Program-made: the position numbers and the translations under genes
Shown: in pieces, positions 53,487 through 62,273 of the stretch
Position numbering within the stretch: position 1 is the stretch's first letter
Layout of the letters: every line of letters starts with the position of its first letter
The notes under the pieces: generated by a model
What the model was told of the DNA's origin: nothing
The model's database searches: none
Seen by the model: the letters and a program-made list of their open reading frames with translations, nothing else
NCBI RefSeq assembly: GCF_018403285.1
Contig: NZ_BOSJ01000009.1
Location: 62,001-126,000, forward strand
Direction of reading: 5' to 3'
Origin: Paenibacillus sp. J45TS6
GTDB lineage: Bacteria > Bacillota > Bacilli > Paenibacillales > Paenibacillaceae
DNA length: 64,000 nt

Positions 53487-54583
53487 TACTTTGCTCCCTC
53501 CATGACTTGCCCAAATGTTTCTAAAAACTGTGTATTTTGCTCCGTACCCTTAACCGCAATACGAAAAGCGTGCTCAGTTAGCCCTGAGTACATCGCACAG
53601 CTGCGAATCAGAATCCCTTGTCGTCCCATTGCTTCCTGCAGGGAACCCGCAGTCCATGGGGCTCTTGCCTCAGCCAGCAGATAATTCGCTTCTCCTGGAT
53701 ACACAGTAAACCCATATTTTCTAAGACCCTCTGCAAGCCTTTTTCTCTCTGCTGTAATCAGCGATATCGTATTCTGTTCGTAGGAAGAGCCTGCCTGAAG
53801 ACAAGCTTCCCCTGCAAGCAGGGCAAGACCATTCACGCTCCAGGTTACTTGCTTCTGCGTCATAGAACGAATAAGGTCAGGACTTGCGAGCGCATAACCA
53901 AGCCGCAGTCCAGGAATAGCATAAAATTTCGTCATTGAACGAATGATGATGACTTCTGGATATTTTTCTAAGGAAGGTGCGATTGAATTACGCTCTTCCT
54001 CCGGAATAAAGTCAATAAAGGCTTCATCGATAACCAGCTTTGTTTTGGTTAGTTGCGCCTTATTCGCCAGCGTCACAAGGTCCGACAGCGAATACTGAAC
54101 CCCATTTGGATTATTTGGCTGACCAATAAATAGAACCTGCACCCTCTCCATCAGTGCTGCAATGTCGTTTACATCTGCTCGGTATCCATTCTCCTGCAGG
54201 CCATACACAGAATCGACTTTGGCACCAAACTGCAGAGCAAGTGAGCGATATTCAGAGAAACCCGGCTCAATCGTTCCAACTGTCTTCGGTGACAATGCCA
54301 TAAGTAAAAGAGCCATACATTCCGCCGCGCCATTTCCAATAAGAATGTACTCTTCTTCAAGCTTTACTTGTGCAGATAATCTCCGTTTCAGCGCCCGGTG
54401 TCCCGGATCGGGGTAACGAACTATTGCTTTCCAGCCCTGTTTCAATGCTTCTATTACTTCCTCCGGTGGTCCAAGGGGATTAATATTTGCACTATAATCA
54501 AGAAAATCAGCAGCCTTCTTTCCGTACTTAAGCGCTGCCGTTTCTACGTCCCCGCCATGTCCATAGATTTCAATCAAAGGCAT
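53486..54583 (-). CDS. cobD: Threonine-phosphate decarboxylase CobD
   Basis: A 365-aa PLP enzyme (class II aminotransferase fold) that makes (R)-1-amino-2-propanol phosphate from L-threonine phosphate. YSANINPLGPP at the N-terminus, IGQPNNPNG, VIDEAFIDF, and the PLP lysine in RSMTKFYAIPGLRLGY. First gene of cobD-cbiZ-cbiB-cobC. AAAGGAAGGA lies upstream of ATG. No riboswitch was recognised before it. Confidence 0.93.
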   Translation of the reverse strand: MPLIEIYGHGGDVETAALKYGKKAADFLDYSANINPLGPPEEVIEALKQGWKAIVRYPDPGHRALKRRLSAQVKLEEEYILIGNGAAECMALLLMALSPKTVGTIEPGFSEYRSLALQFGAKVDSVYGLQENGYRADVNDIAALMERVQVLFIGQPNNPNGVQYSLSDLVTLANKAQLTKTKLVIDEAFIDFIPEEERNSIAPSLEKYPEVIIIRSMTKFYAIPGLRLGYALASPDLIRSMTQKQVTWSVNGLALLAGEACLQAGSSYEQNTISLITAERKRLAEGLRKYGFTVYPGEANYLLAEARAPWTAGSLQEAMGRQGILIRSCAMYSGLTEHAFRIAVKGTEQNTQFLETFGQVMEGAK

Positions 54584-54791
54584 GTCCTTCCTTTCTTTGC
54601 TGCATCATAGCATCACGTACCCATTATGATGGCAGAATTTAGACAGCGTCAATGGGATTTCCCTTTTGTATCGTTTGCGTTATTGGTTTACAATAAGAGG
54701 TGAGTCTCTTTGTTTTCATCAGAATTGTTCGGGGCATGCCCCGCTTATGATTCTTGCTTACATATTTTATAAGGTATCGGAGGAAATCACC

Positions 54792-55793
54792 ATGTTGTTT
54801 ATTGACAATCAAGGCATTACAGATCCCCGGATTAACCTCGCTATCGAGGAATATGCCCTTAAACACTTGTCTTTGGACGAGAGTTACTTGCTGTTTTATA
54901 TCAACGCTCCCTCTATTATCATTGGGAAACATCAGAACACTATTGAAGAAATTAACCAGGAGTATGTACAGCAGAATGGAATCACTGTTGTGCGCAGACT
55001 TTCTGGCGGCGGTGCCGTATACCATGATTTAGGCAATCTTAACTTCAGCTTTATTACAAAAGATGACGGTAATTCATTCCACAACTTCCGTAAGTTCACC
55101 CAGCCTGTTGTTGAAGCACTCCACCAACTGGGAGTAAACGCAGAACTTACGGGACGTAATGATCTTCAAGTCGGTGAACAAAAAATTTCAGGTAATGCCC
55201 AGTTTGCAACTCGCGGCCGGATGTTCAGCCATGGTACGCTCATGTTCGATCTGAACCTCGAGGATGTACAAGCTTCATTAAAAGTGAATCCCGAGAAGTT
55301 CAAATCGAAGAGCACCAAATCCGTACGCAGCCGTGTAACGAATATTCGCTCTTTAATGGATAAAGACATGACTATTGTGGAATTCCGCGAAGAACTTCTT
55401 CGTCATATCTTTGGCATGGAAGCCAGTGAAGTTCCTCAGTATCATCTGACAGAAGAAGATTGGAAGAAGATCCATGAAATTTCCAAAGAACGTTATCAGA
55501 ACTGGGATTGGAACTATGGACAGTCACCGGAAAGTAACGTAAAACACTCGAAGAAATTCCCGGTCGGTATTATCGATCTTCGTATGAATATCAAAGAAGG
55601 CCGAATCGAAGATATTAAAATCTATGGTGATTTCTTTGGTGTAGGAGATGTCGCTGATATTGAGAACTTGCTTCGCGGCAAACGTTATGAGGATGCGGAA
55701 GTTAGAGAAGCACTCAAAGACGTTGATGTGAAACATTATTTTGGCAATCTTGAGATCGAAGACTTTATCGGTCTTGTCTTTCTTGAAGAGTAG
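54792..55793 (+). CDS. lplJ: Lipoate-protein ligase
   Basis: A 333-aa ligase that activates free lipoate and transfers it to lipoyl domains. Hallmarks: NLAIEEYAL, GKHQNTIEEIN, RRLSGGGAVYHDLGNLNFSFI, GRNDLQVGEQKISGNAQ (substrate lysine), HGTLMF, then an accessory C-terminal domain. ATG 54792 has GGAGGA 9 bases upstream. Monocistronic. Confidence 0.94.
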   Translation: MLFIDNQGITDPRINLAIEEYALKHLSLDESYLLFYINAPSIIIGKHQNTIEEINQEYVQQNGITVVRRLSGGGAVYHDLGNLNFSFITKDDGNSFHNFRKFTQPVVEALHQLGVNAELTGRNDLQVGEQKISGNAQFATRGRMFSHGTLMFDLNLEDVQASLKVNPEKFKSKSTKSVRSRVTNIRSLMDKDMTIVEFREELLRHIFGMEASEVPQYHLTEEDWKKIHEISKERYQNWDWNYGQSPESNVKHSKKFPVGIIDLRMNIKEGRIEDIKIYGDFFGVGDVADIENLLRGKRYEDAEVREALKDVDVKHYFGNLEIEDFIGLVFLEE

Positions 55794-55852
55794 CATTACC
55801 CTTTAAAGTTATAACGCACTAATCATAGAACAAGATATAGAGGAGAGAAACC

Positions 55853-56653
55853 ATGACTTACAAACTAATCGCGATTGATATTGATGACACTTTGATTAAC
55901 GACGACAAAGAAGTAACCCCTGCAACACAAAGTGCACTCGAAGCAGCTGTAGCCAAAGATGTAGTCGTAACCCTTGCAACCGGACGTGCTTATGCTTCTG
56001 CTCAAGCGATTGCTAGACAAACTGGACTCAACGTTCCCATCATTACGTATCAAGGTGCACTCATCAAGAACCTGATGGATGAAGAAGTTCTTTATGAACG
56101 TTATGTTCCCCAAGATGCAGCTCGCAAGCTTTACGAGTTCTGCCTTGAACGGAATCTGCACCTCCAGACTTATATTGACGACAAGCTGTACTCCCGTGAA
56201 GAGAATGAGAAACTGATCGACTACTGCAAGCTGAACAAGACTCCTTATTATATTGAACCTGATTTCATGAAAATGATTGAGCAGCCTGCACCGAAACTGC
56301 TCATTATCGATACACCGGAACTGTTGGACGAAATCGCACCACAGCTTCGTGAGCTGCTCGGCAGTGAGGTCCATATTACCAAATCCAAACCGCATTTCCT
56401 TGAAATCATGCATCATGAAGGTACCAAAGGCCATGCGCTGACTTTCCTTTCGAACCATTTCGGAGTGGATCTTAAAGATACCATTGCCGTGGGTGATTCC
56501 TGGAATGACCATGAAATGCTCGAAGCTGCCGGTCTAGGTGTAGCTATGGGTAATGCCATTCCTGCACTGAAGGAAATTGCAGACTATGTTACATTCAGTA
56601 ACAATGAAGACGGAATCAAGCATGTCATTGAGAAATTTGTTCTGAACGCGTAA
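55853..56653 (+). CDS. Cof-type HAD-IIB sugar phosphatase
   Basis: A 266-aa cytosolic phosphatase. HAD motif I IDIDDTL (nucleophile Asp), motif II ATGRAYASAQ, motif III Lys followed by motif IV VGDSWNDHEML, with a Cof-type cap between. Substrates in this group are sugar phosphates or flavin precursors; not assignable here. GAGGAGAG upstream of ATG. Confidence 0.92.
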   Translation: MTYKLIAIDIDDTLINDDKEVTPATQSALEAAVAKDVVVTLATGRAYASAQAIARQTGLNVPIITYQGALIKNLMDEEVLYERYVPQDAARKLYEFCLERNLHLQTYIDDKLYSREENEKLIDYCKLNKTPYYIEPDFMKMIEQPAPKLLIIDTPELLDEIAPQLRELLGSEVHITKSKPHFLEIMHHEGTKGHALTFLSNHFGVDLKDTIAVGDSWNDHEMLEAAGLGVAMGNAIPALKEIADYVTFSNNEDGIKHVIEKFVLNA

Positions 56654-56671
56654 GATCTCCTAACCTAAATT

Positions 56672-56705
56672 AACCCTGGAACCGATTTTGGTTCCGGGGT
56701 TATTT
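56672..56705 (+). terminator. Terminator of the HAD gene
   Basis: AACCCTGGAACC pairs with GGTTCCGGGGTT, short T-rich tail. Confidence 0.82.
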
Positions 56706-56816
56706 GTGGTATGAACAGATATAGAGCGCCCCTCCACTTGTAAAAATATACCTTTCAAGTATAGTAAAGGAATACGTTGTTTACCAGTTAATACGCAAAG
56801 TCAGGGGGCTATCTAC

Positions 56817-56933
56817 TTGGAATCAGGACTGCTTATTGGACTTGTTATCGTCGTGTCTGCGCTTTTGATGTACTCCTTCTTCTATACGATCAAGAAAGGT
56901 TATTCAAAAAAGTGGGATGAAGAAGACTCCTAA
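56817..56933 (+). CDS. 38-aa single-span membrane protein
   Basis: A TTG-initiated ORF with AGGGGG 9 bases upstream encodes 38 residues: one transmembrane helix (ESGLLIGLVIVVSALLMYSFFY) then a charged tail KKGYSKKWDEEDS. The composition is convincingly protein-like and the gene sits between two terminators, so it is its own unit. Resembles the many tiny membrane proteins of Bacillales; no family named. Confidence 0.7.
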   Translation: MESGLLIGLVIVVSALLMYSFFYTIKKGYSKKWDEEDS

Positions 56934-56973
56934 TTCATACCACCATACATACTTACATACATTCGTTCATACC

Positions 56974-57030
56974 AAAAAAGGGCATAAGATAAGGATTAAA
57001 GTTTCATCCTCCATTCTTAAGCCCTTCCTT
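56974..57030. terminator. Terminator between convergent genes
   Basis: AAAAAAGGGCATAAG pairs with CTTAAGCCCTT, T-rich tail. Confidence 0.82.
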
Positions 57031-57660
57031 TTATTTTTCCGTTAATTTTTCTTTAATCCGATGAAACTCCGACTTAATCCGTTCTTTCATTTCCTCTGCC
57101 TTTTCTTGTATGTCTTCAACTCGCTCTTTTCTTTTACGTTCTTCCTCCTCCTGAGCTAATTGCTGCTCCATCTCCCTTGCTTTATTCATTTCATGTTCCA
57201 TCATCGATACTTCTTTTCGGTACACAAATGTAGGATCATACTGCTGAAGAAAGTAATTAAAAGCGACCTCATTGTTTTCTTTTATATTGGCAACAAAAGC
57301 AGTTTCCCCGTTATATAATTCAGCCACTGTTCGCTCAATCAGGCTAAATCCTTCCTTGTGACGGTTTACGACTTTGCTCGCCCCAATCATCGAACCAATA
57401 CTTCCGCCAAGCAGAATACCGATCGGGCCGCCCAAAATTCCAATCATGGAACCAATCAGGCTGCTTTTTAACGCCGAAGTGTCTGCTTCACTTGGTGAGC
57501 TAAACCCATCTTTGAAAACAATTTTCCCATTTTCCTTCTGAATGACGGCTGCATCCAATATTTTATATTGCTCATGACTTTTTGATTTGGATTCAGATAG
57601 AACTTGGTAAGCCTTGCTGTCATCATTGAACACGGCAACGACAATATTATTTTCTTCCAC
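57031..57660 (-). CDS. DUF1269-like protein with coiled-coil tail
   Basis: A 209-aa protein. N-terminal domain (VVAVFNDDSKAYQVLSESK) resembles DUF1269-type ferredoxin-like units, followed by a glycine-rich hydrophobic hairpin (LIGSMIGILGGPIGILLGGSIGSMIGA at about 68-94) and a strongly charged coiled coil (about 150-209). GTG start with GAGAGGG upstream. Possibly membrane-associated. Function unknown. Confidence 0.72.
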   Translation of the reverse strand: MEENNIVVAVFNDDSKAYQVLSESKSKSHEQYKILDAAVIQKENGKIVFKDGFSSPSEADTSALKSSLIGSMIGILGGPIGILLGGSIGSMIGASKVVNRHKEGFSLIERTVAELYNGETAFVANIKENNEVAFNYFLQQYDPTFVYRKEVSMMEHEMNKAREMEQQLAQEEEERKRKERVEDIQEKAEEMKERIKSEFHRIKEKLTEK

Positions 57661-57869
57661 TAGATGTAACCCTCTCTTCTATGTATTTCTTCGCTTACTG
57701 TAAATTAACTCAAATCCTCTAATTTTATTCGTGATGCAAAAAAACAGCGGATTCGATCAGCTGCCTATTTATGGAGTTGGTTTTATCAGCTTTCTCTATT
57801 TAGTAGCTTATTGTTAATCTTTTCTATACTATTTTCATAAAGGTAATTTAGATATTAGGAGAGATTTAA

Positions 57870-58478
57870 ATGGATATCGGTTATGCCGCCAATGAGCATA
57901 TCAAAATAAATCATATAGTGAATGATTTCGAATTTGGAATAGATGAGGAGATTCAATATGTAATCACTCTTTCCAGTCCTGGAGCAGGAAGATTTAGAAT
58001 CAAACCATTAGCAGAATGGATCAACAACTTAGAAGAGTTTCCTGTCTATTATTGTTTAATCTCAGATAAGGGATTTCATCATATGTTTTTAGAAATGTGC
58101 ACACTGCCTTATGAAGTTACAGAAATCGAAAATTCTAGACGCAAACAATTGTACTACGTTGTAAAGGCAAATAATAAGGAAGAATTATGTTCAATTGCAG
58201 AATTGATTGAGTTATTTTCTATGTCTGTGGATGATTTAAGTATTTTGAGCACAAAAATAAATCCTTGCCGGGTTGGACAAGTTGGGGATAAGGGCGAGTT
58301 TGATATTATTATTCTTGGTGATATACAAGATGCCAGCGTTTTTCACATTGGCCATGATGGAGATTCAATCTATCTCCTATCGAACGATAAAAAATTCTCA
58401 ACACTTGAAGAAGCTATATCAAAAATGCCTGAAGCTATGCTAAATAAGATTGAAGTAATTGAGTATGGTGGGGATTAA
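57870..58478 (+). CDS. Hypothetical protein
   Basis: A 202-aa soluble, acidic protein, AT-rich compared with the neighbouring ABC genes. No motif recognised; alternating strands and helices with paired Cys residues not conserved in any obvious pattern. TAGGAGAG lies 7 bases before ATG. Confidence 0.7.
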   Translation: MDIGYAANEHIKINHIVNDFEFGIDEEIQYVITLSSPGAGRFRIKPLAEWINNLEEFPVYYCLISDKGFHHMFLEMCTLPYEVTEIENSRRKQLYYVVKANNKEELCSIAELIELFSMSVDDLSILSTKINPCRVGQVGDKGEFDIIILGDIQDASVFHIGHDGDSIYLLSNDKKFSTLEEAISKMPEAMLNKIEVIEYGGD

Positions 58479-58596
58479 ATCTGAAGCATAGGATTTGATA
58501 ACTTTTTGATTTCCCGATCGTTTCAAGAAGGCTTGAGTGTCCTCTTTTCTGATACCAATTTAATCCATATAATGTATAGCAAGAGGTGTTGTACAT

Positions 58597-59211
58597 TTGA
58601 GAAAAACATTAGAAAAAAGGTTGGCTTATTTATATAAAGGGGAATTGTTTTCTATAATCACTTTTGTACCTGTTAGTTATCTAGTAAATTACGCATTCCC
58701 CAACCTACAATTGTATTCCCTATATTCATTTTGGATATCTTTTATACTCTTAGAAATTCTTTTATTACAAGGAACATTTTATTGGTATGTAAAATGTAAA
58801 AGACTAAGAAATGAGAATAATGCTATAACTCCGACTAAAGTTGTTCGACTGTTACATTATTTAAAAATGCTCAATATAGTTATGATGATGACCGCAATTG
58901 TTGTATTTTTCTTTGATTTCATTAAATGGTATCCATCTTTACCTCTAGACGGATTAACAATCGCCTTCTTCATATATATTTTTGCCATTTTAGAGTTTAT
59001 AAACTACTTTTACATTCAACTCTCCTATGATAATATCTCTGACATTAAAAGTTTGATAAGAGTCAGAAAACTGAAGTATTCCTGTATGAATAAGGAATTC
59101 TCACTAAACATACTAACTAAAAATAAGGAACCACGATCCGCGTGGTTCCTTTCCTCTATAGTGAGATCATTTGGTTATTTTATGCTCGCTGTCTCCTTAA
59201 GAAGCTTATGA
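58597..59211 (+). CDS. Multi-span membrane protein with read-through tail
   Basis: A 204-aa protein with four hydrophobic helices at about 18-38, 44-64, 92-112 and 118-142. TTG start with AAGAGGTG 8 bases upstream. Its last 30 residues are encoded by the terminator hairpin of the ABC ATPase gene, whose end it overlaps on the other strand by 37 bases, suggesting the original stop was lost. AT-rich. No family recognised. Confidence 0.65.
   Translation: MRKTLEKRLAYLYKGELFSIITFVPVSYLVNYAFPNLQLYSLYSFWISFILLEILLLQGTFYWYVKCKRLRNENNAITPTKVVRLLHYLKMLNIVMMMTAIVVFFFDFIKWYPSLPLDGLTIAFFIYIFAILEFINYFYIQLSYDNISDIKSLIRVRKLKYSCMNKEFSLNILTKNKEPRSAWFLSSIVRSFGYFMLAVSLRSL
59125..59153. terminator. Terminator of the siderophore ATPase gene
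   Basis: AAGGAACCACG pairs with CGTGGTTCCTT; T-run on the minus-strand exit (ATTTTTAG). It lies inside the 3' end of the convergent membrane gene. Confidence 0.82.
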
Positions 59212-60002
59212 AGTCCGCCTTTACCATGCGGGATGCACATCGGAGTACCAAATAAAGGATCAGGAATAATATGACACTTCAGATCAAAAACCTTTTCCAT
59301 AAGTTCTGAATCGATCACGGCTGCTGGATGCCCTCCCGCTTCTATGCCTCCGTTCTTGATCGCTACGATATGATCTGCATAACGACAAGCAAGATTAATA
59401 TCATGAAGCACCATTACGATCGTCCGCTGCTCTGATCGATTCAAATCATACAGCAGATCCAGCACTTCAATCTGGTGGGTCAGATCCAAATAGGTCGTTG
59501 GCTCATCTAGCAGAATGACCGGCGTTTCTTGAGCCAGCGTCATTGCAATCCACGCCCGCTGTCTTTGACCACCAGACAGAGAGTCTACGGTGCGATCCTT
59601 GAGTTCCTTCATTCTCGTAGAGATCAGAGCTTTATCTACTGCCTGTTCATCTTCCGGTGACCACTGCTTTAGCCAGTTCTGGTAAGGATATCTCCCTTGC
59701 TTCACCAGTTGAAGCACCGAAAGACCTTCCGGGGCAACAGGTCCTTGGGGCAATATAGCGAGCTTGCGGGCAATGTCCTTTGTCTTCATCCCTGCGATTT
59801 GTTCACCATCAAGAATGACGGCCCCTTGCTGTGGCTTTATCAGTCTAGCAAGAGAACGCAGCAACGTCGATTTCCCGCAACCGTTACTCCCGATGAACAC
59901 AGTTATTTTTCCTTTTGGAATGGATAAATCCATATTTTCAAAAATGTAAGCATCGCCGTACGAAAGCCCCAGCTTCTCGGCGCGCAAGATATCCATCGGC
60001 AT
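59175..60002 (-). CDS. Siderophore ABC transporter ATPase, FecE/FhuC-like
   Basis: A 275-aa ATPase: Walker [11 protein letters not shown]-loop LPQGP, signature [16 protein letters not shown], Walker [14 protein letters not shown]-loop LHDINLA. The [16 protein letters not shown] tail is usual in iron-siderophore ATPases. Third gene of the leftward Fur-controlled unit, 31 bases after the second permease. AAGGAATG lies upstream of ATG. Confidence 0.93.
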   Translation of the reverse strand: MPMDILRAEKLGLSYGDAYIFENMDLSIPKGKITVFIGSNGCGKSTLLRSLARLIKPQQGAVILDGEQIAGMKTKDIARKLAILPQGPVAPEGLSVLQLVKQGRYPYQNWLKQWSPEDEQAVDKALISTRMKELKDRTVDSLSGGQRQRAWIAMTLAQETPVILLDEPTTYLDLTHQIEVLDLLYDLNRSEQRTIVMVLHDINLACRYADHIVAIKNGGIEAGGHPAAVIDSELMEKVFDLKCHIIPDPLFGTPMCIPHGKGGLHKLLKETASIK

Positions 60003-60033
60003 TCATTCCTTTTCAGATTACTAGTATATAGAG

Positions 60034-61077
60034 TCAATGATTGCGACTTTTATATAGCTGATACATAAAGAACGGAGCACCAATGGCTGCTGTAAATACG
60101 CCTGCCGGAACATCTGCAGGGAGAAATGCAGTTCGCGCCACTAGATCCGCTATTAATAAAATCAAGGCTCCGAGAAGTGCACTTACTGGCACGACACTTC
60201 CAAAGGAAGGTCCCACTAGCTTCCTCGCCATATGCGGTGCCATCAGCCCAATAAATGCAATGGCACCGCCAATTGCTATTGCCGATCCTGCTAGTGCCAC
60301 ACTGAGCACGATGAGCAACAGCCGATGTTTTTGCACATGCGCCCCTGCACTTACCGCTACTTCGTCTCCGAGTGCTTGAATGTTAACCTTTCTCGCTTGA
60401 AACCAGGTTAATGGTAGAAGGATAACGACCCAAGGAAGCAGGATAAACACATCCGAATCCCATGAGGCTCCATAAATACTCCCCGTCATGAAAGTTATGG
60501 ACCGCTCCGCCAGCTGCATCGGACCTGCAATGATAAACATGTAAGAGATTGATTTAAGCGCAGCTGCAAGGCCTGTACCGACAAGTACAAGACGCAAAGG
60601 CGTTACTCCGCCTCTCCAAGCCAAAACATATAACAGTCCGGTTACTAGAATAGCGCCCAGGATCGCGGCAAGCGGCATATATTTTATCGAAATCGTACCT
60701 GATGTGAAAAATATGAAAAGTACAGCTCCTAATGAGGCGCCGTCCGTGATTCCCGTTACGTCTGGCGATGCGAGCGGATTCCGGATCACTCCTTGCAGTA
60801 CAGCTCCTGCAACTGCAAGAGAAGATCCAACCAGTACAGCAGTAAGAATACGCGGCAGTCTCAATTTTTCTACAATGATTTCTACGGTTGGATCTGCCTG
60901 ACCAAATAGAGAACTGATCACTTGCGACGGAGAAATGTACTTGCTTCCAATTCCCGTTGAGATCACCATGAATGCAGCACAGAGGATGAACAGAACGAGC
61001 GTAACCCATAAGGCCCTTTTTTCAATTAGAAATGAAAGTTTTCCGTTAGACGTTTGAAATGACTTATATTTGCTCAT
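60034..61077 (-). CDS. Siderophore ABC permease, second FecCD subunit
   Basis: A 347-aa ten-span permease with RLPRILTAVLVGSSLAVAGAVLQGVIRNPLASPDVTG and GLMAPHMARKLVGP motifs. ATG 61077 overlaps the stop of the first permease (ATGA) and has AAGGAG 6 bases upstream. Forms a heterodimer with it, as in FeuB-FeuC or YfiZ-YfhA. Confidence 0.93.
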   Translation of the reverse strand: MSKYKSFQTSNGKLSFLIEKRALWVTLVLFILCAAFMVISTGIGSKYISPSQVISSLFGQADPTVEIIVEKLRLPRILTAVLVGSSLAVAGAVLQGVIRNPLASPDVTGITDGASLGAVLFIFFTSGTISIKYMPLAAILGAILVTGLLYVLAWRGGVTPLRLVLVGTGLAAALKSISYMFIIAGPMQLAERSITFMTGSIYGASWDSDVFILLPWVVILLPLTWFQARKVNIQALGDEVAVSAGAHVQKHRLLLIVLSVALAGSAIAIGGAIAFIGLMAPHMARKLVGPSFGSVVPVSALLGALILLIADLVARTAFLPADVPAGVFTAAIGAPFFMYQLYKSRNH

Positions 61078-62078
61078 GCTCCTTGCCGCCCTCCCTTTCT
61101 TGCAATATAGACAAAGAACGGCACGCCGATGATCGCCGTCATAACGCCAACCGGCACCTCTTTGGGCATCGCAATGTAGCGGGACAGCACATCTGCGGAA
61201 ACAAGGAGTACAGCACCCCATACGAAACTATATGGTAAGATCCAGCGATAATCATTTGGAAGAAAAAACTTCATAATATGCGGAATAATTATGCCTATAA
61301 ATGCGATAGGACCCGCAGCAGCGACCGATGCACCTGCTAGTAAAATAATAGAGGCGGCAGAGAGAATTTTAATCATAGCCGTCTTTTGTCCCAGTCCTGC
61401 CGCAATATCATCTCCCATGGACAATACGTTAAGATGCCTTGACAGCAGGAGTGCAATCAATAGTCCAATTCCCATGTAAGGGACGACAGCCGTGAGCTGA
61501 TCAAGTTCCCTGCCAGCAACGGATCCGACAAGCCATATCAGTACCTGATCAAACATCTTACCGTCTGACAACATCAAACCTTGAGTCAGAGAATGGAAAA
61601 ATGCAGTCATGGAAGCACCGGCTAATGTGATTTTCACAGGTGTCATTCCGTCCCGGCCCATACTTCCAAGAAAAAACACAACCCCGCCGCTAACTGCTGC
61701 TCCCAAAAGAGCAATCCAAGTTGTTTGCTGAAGACCAGATACACCTAACCAGCCTGTAGCCACAACAACGAAAAAAGCGGCACCTGCATTCACACCTAAG
61801 GTACTCGGAGAAGCGATTGGATTACGAGTGAGAACCTGCATGACAGCTCCGGCAACAGCTAGACTCCCGCCAACTGCTGCAGCGATCAGCACACGAGGAA
61901 TCCTTGCTGTCTGGATAATTAAGTGTTCGGTACTTCCATTTGGTTCCGTCACCGCCTGCCAAATAACGGACAGAGGAATGCGGGTAACACCAAAAATAAC
62001 ACTACTCATCATGGCAAGAATAAGTAGTCCAATAGATAAGGCTAGCCCCAAGATGCGCATCATTAATCCCCTACTCAT
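61074..62078 (-). CDS. Siderophore ABC permease, first FecCD subunit
   Basis: A 334-aa permease: ARIPRVLIAAAVGGSLAVAGAVMQVLTRNPIASPSTLGVNAGA and GIIIPHIMKFFLPNDYRW. First gene of the leftward unit, whose promoter and Fur box are at 62130-62180. Heterodimer partner of the next gene. Confidence 0.93.
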   Translation of the reverse strand: MSRGLMMRILGLALSIGLLILAMMSSVIFGVTRIPLSVIWQAVTEPNGSTEHLIIQTARIPRVLIAAAVGGSLAVAGAVMQVLTRNPIASPSTLGVNAGAAFFVVVATGWLGVSGLQQTTWIALLGAAVSGGVVFFLGSMGRDGMTPVKITLAGASMTAFFHSLTQGLMLSDGKMFDQVLIWLVGSVAGRELDQLTAVVPYMGIGLLIALLLSRHLNVLSMGDDIAAGLGQKTAMIKILSAASIILLAGASVAAAGPIAFIGIIIPHIMKFFLPNDYRWILPYSFVWGAVLLVSADVLSRYIAMPKEVPVGVMTAIIGVPFFVYIARKGGRQGA

Positions 62079-62129
62079 TTTGTATATATCATTTTATTCA
62101 TAAAATTCCATCTAATAGTTCACTCCGCA

Positions 62130-62180
62130 ATTTTAGTAGAAGAAAGAAAGAACTGTCAATCTTTTTGATTATCATTCTCA
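62130..62180 (-). promoter_or_regulatory. Leftward promoter with Fur box
   Basis: On the minus strand -35 TTGACA (62159-62154), 18-base spacer, -10 TAAAAT (62135-62130). Directly upstream, TGATTATCATTCTCA (62166-62180) matches the Fur 7-1-7 consensus at 13 of 15 bases. Confidence 0.85.
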
Positions 62181-62188
62181 TTTAATGC

Positions 62189-62245
62189 TTGACAATGGTA
62201 GAAACTGGTTATATATTCATGGTTGTTAACTGATAATCATTATCA
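62189..62245 (+). promoter_or_regulatory. Rightward promoter with perfect Fur box
   Basis: -35 TTGACA (62189-62194), 17-base spacer, -10 TATATT (62212-62217). At about +7, TGATAATCATTATCA (62231-62245) is an exact 7-1-7 palindrome. Fur-iron would block transcription of the binding protein. Confidence 0.92.
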
Positions 62246-62273
62246 ATATATTATTTCAGGGGGAACTGGTTAC

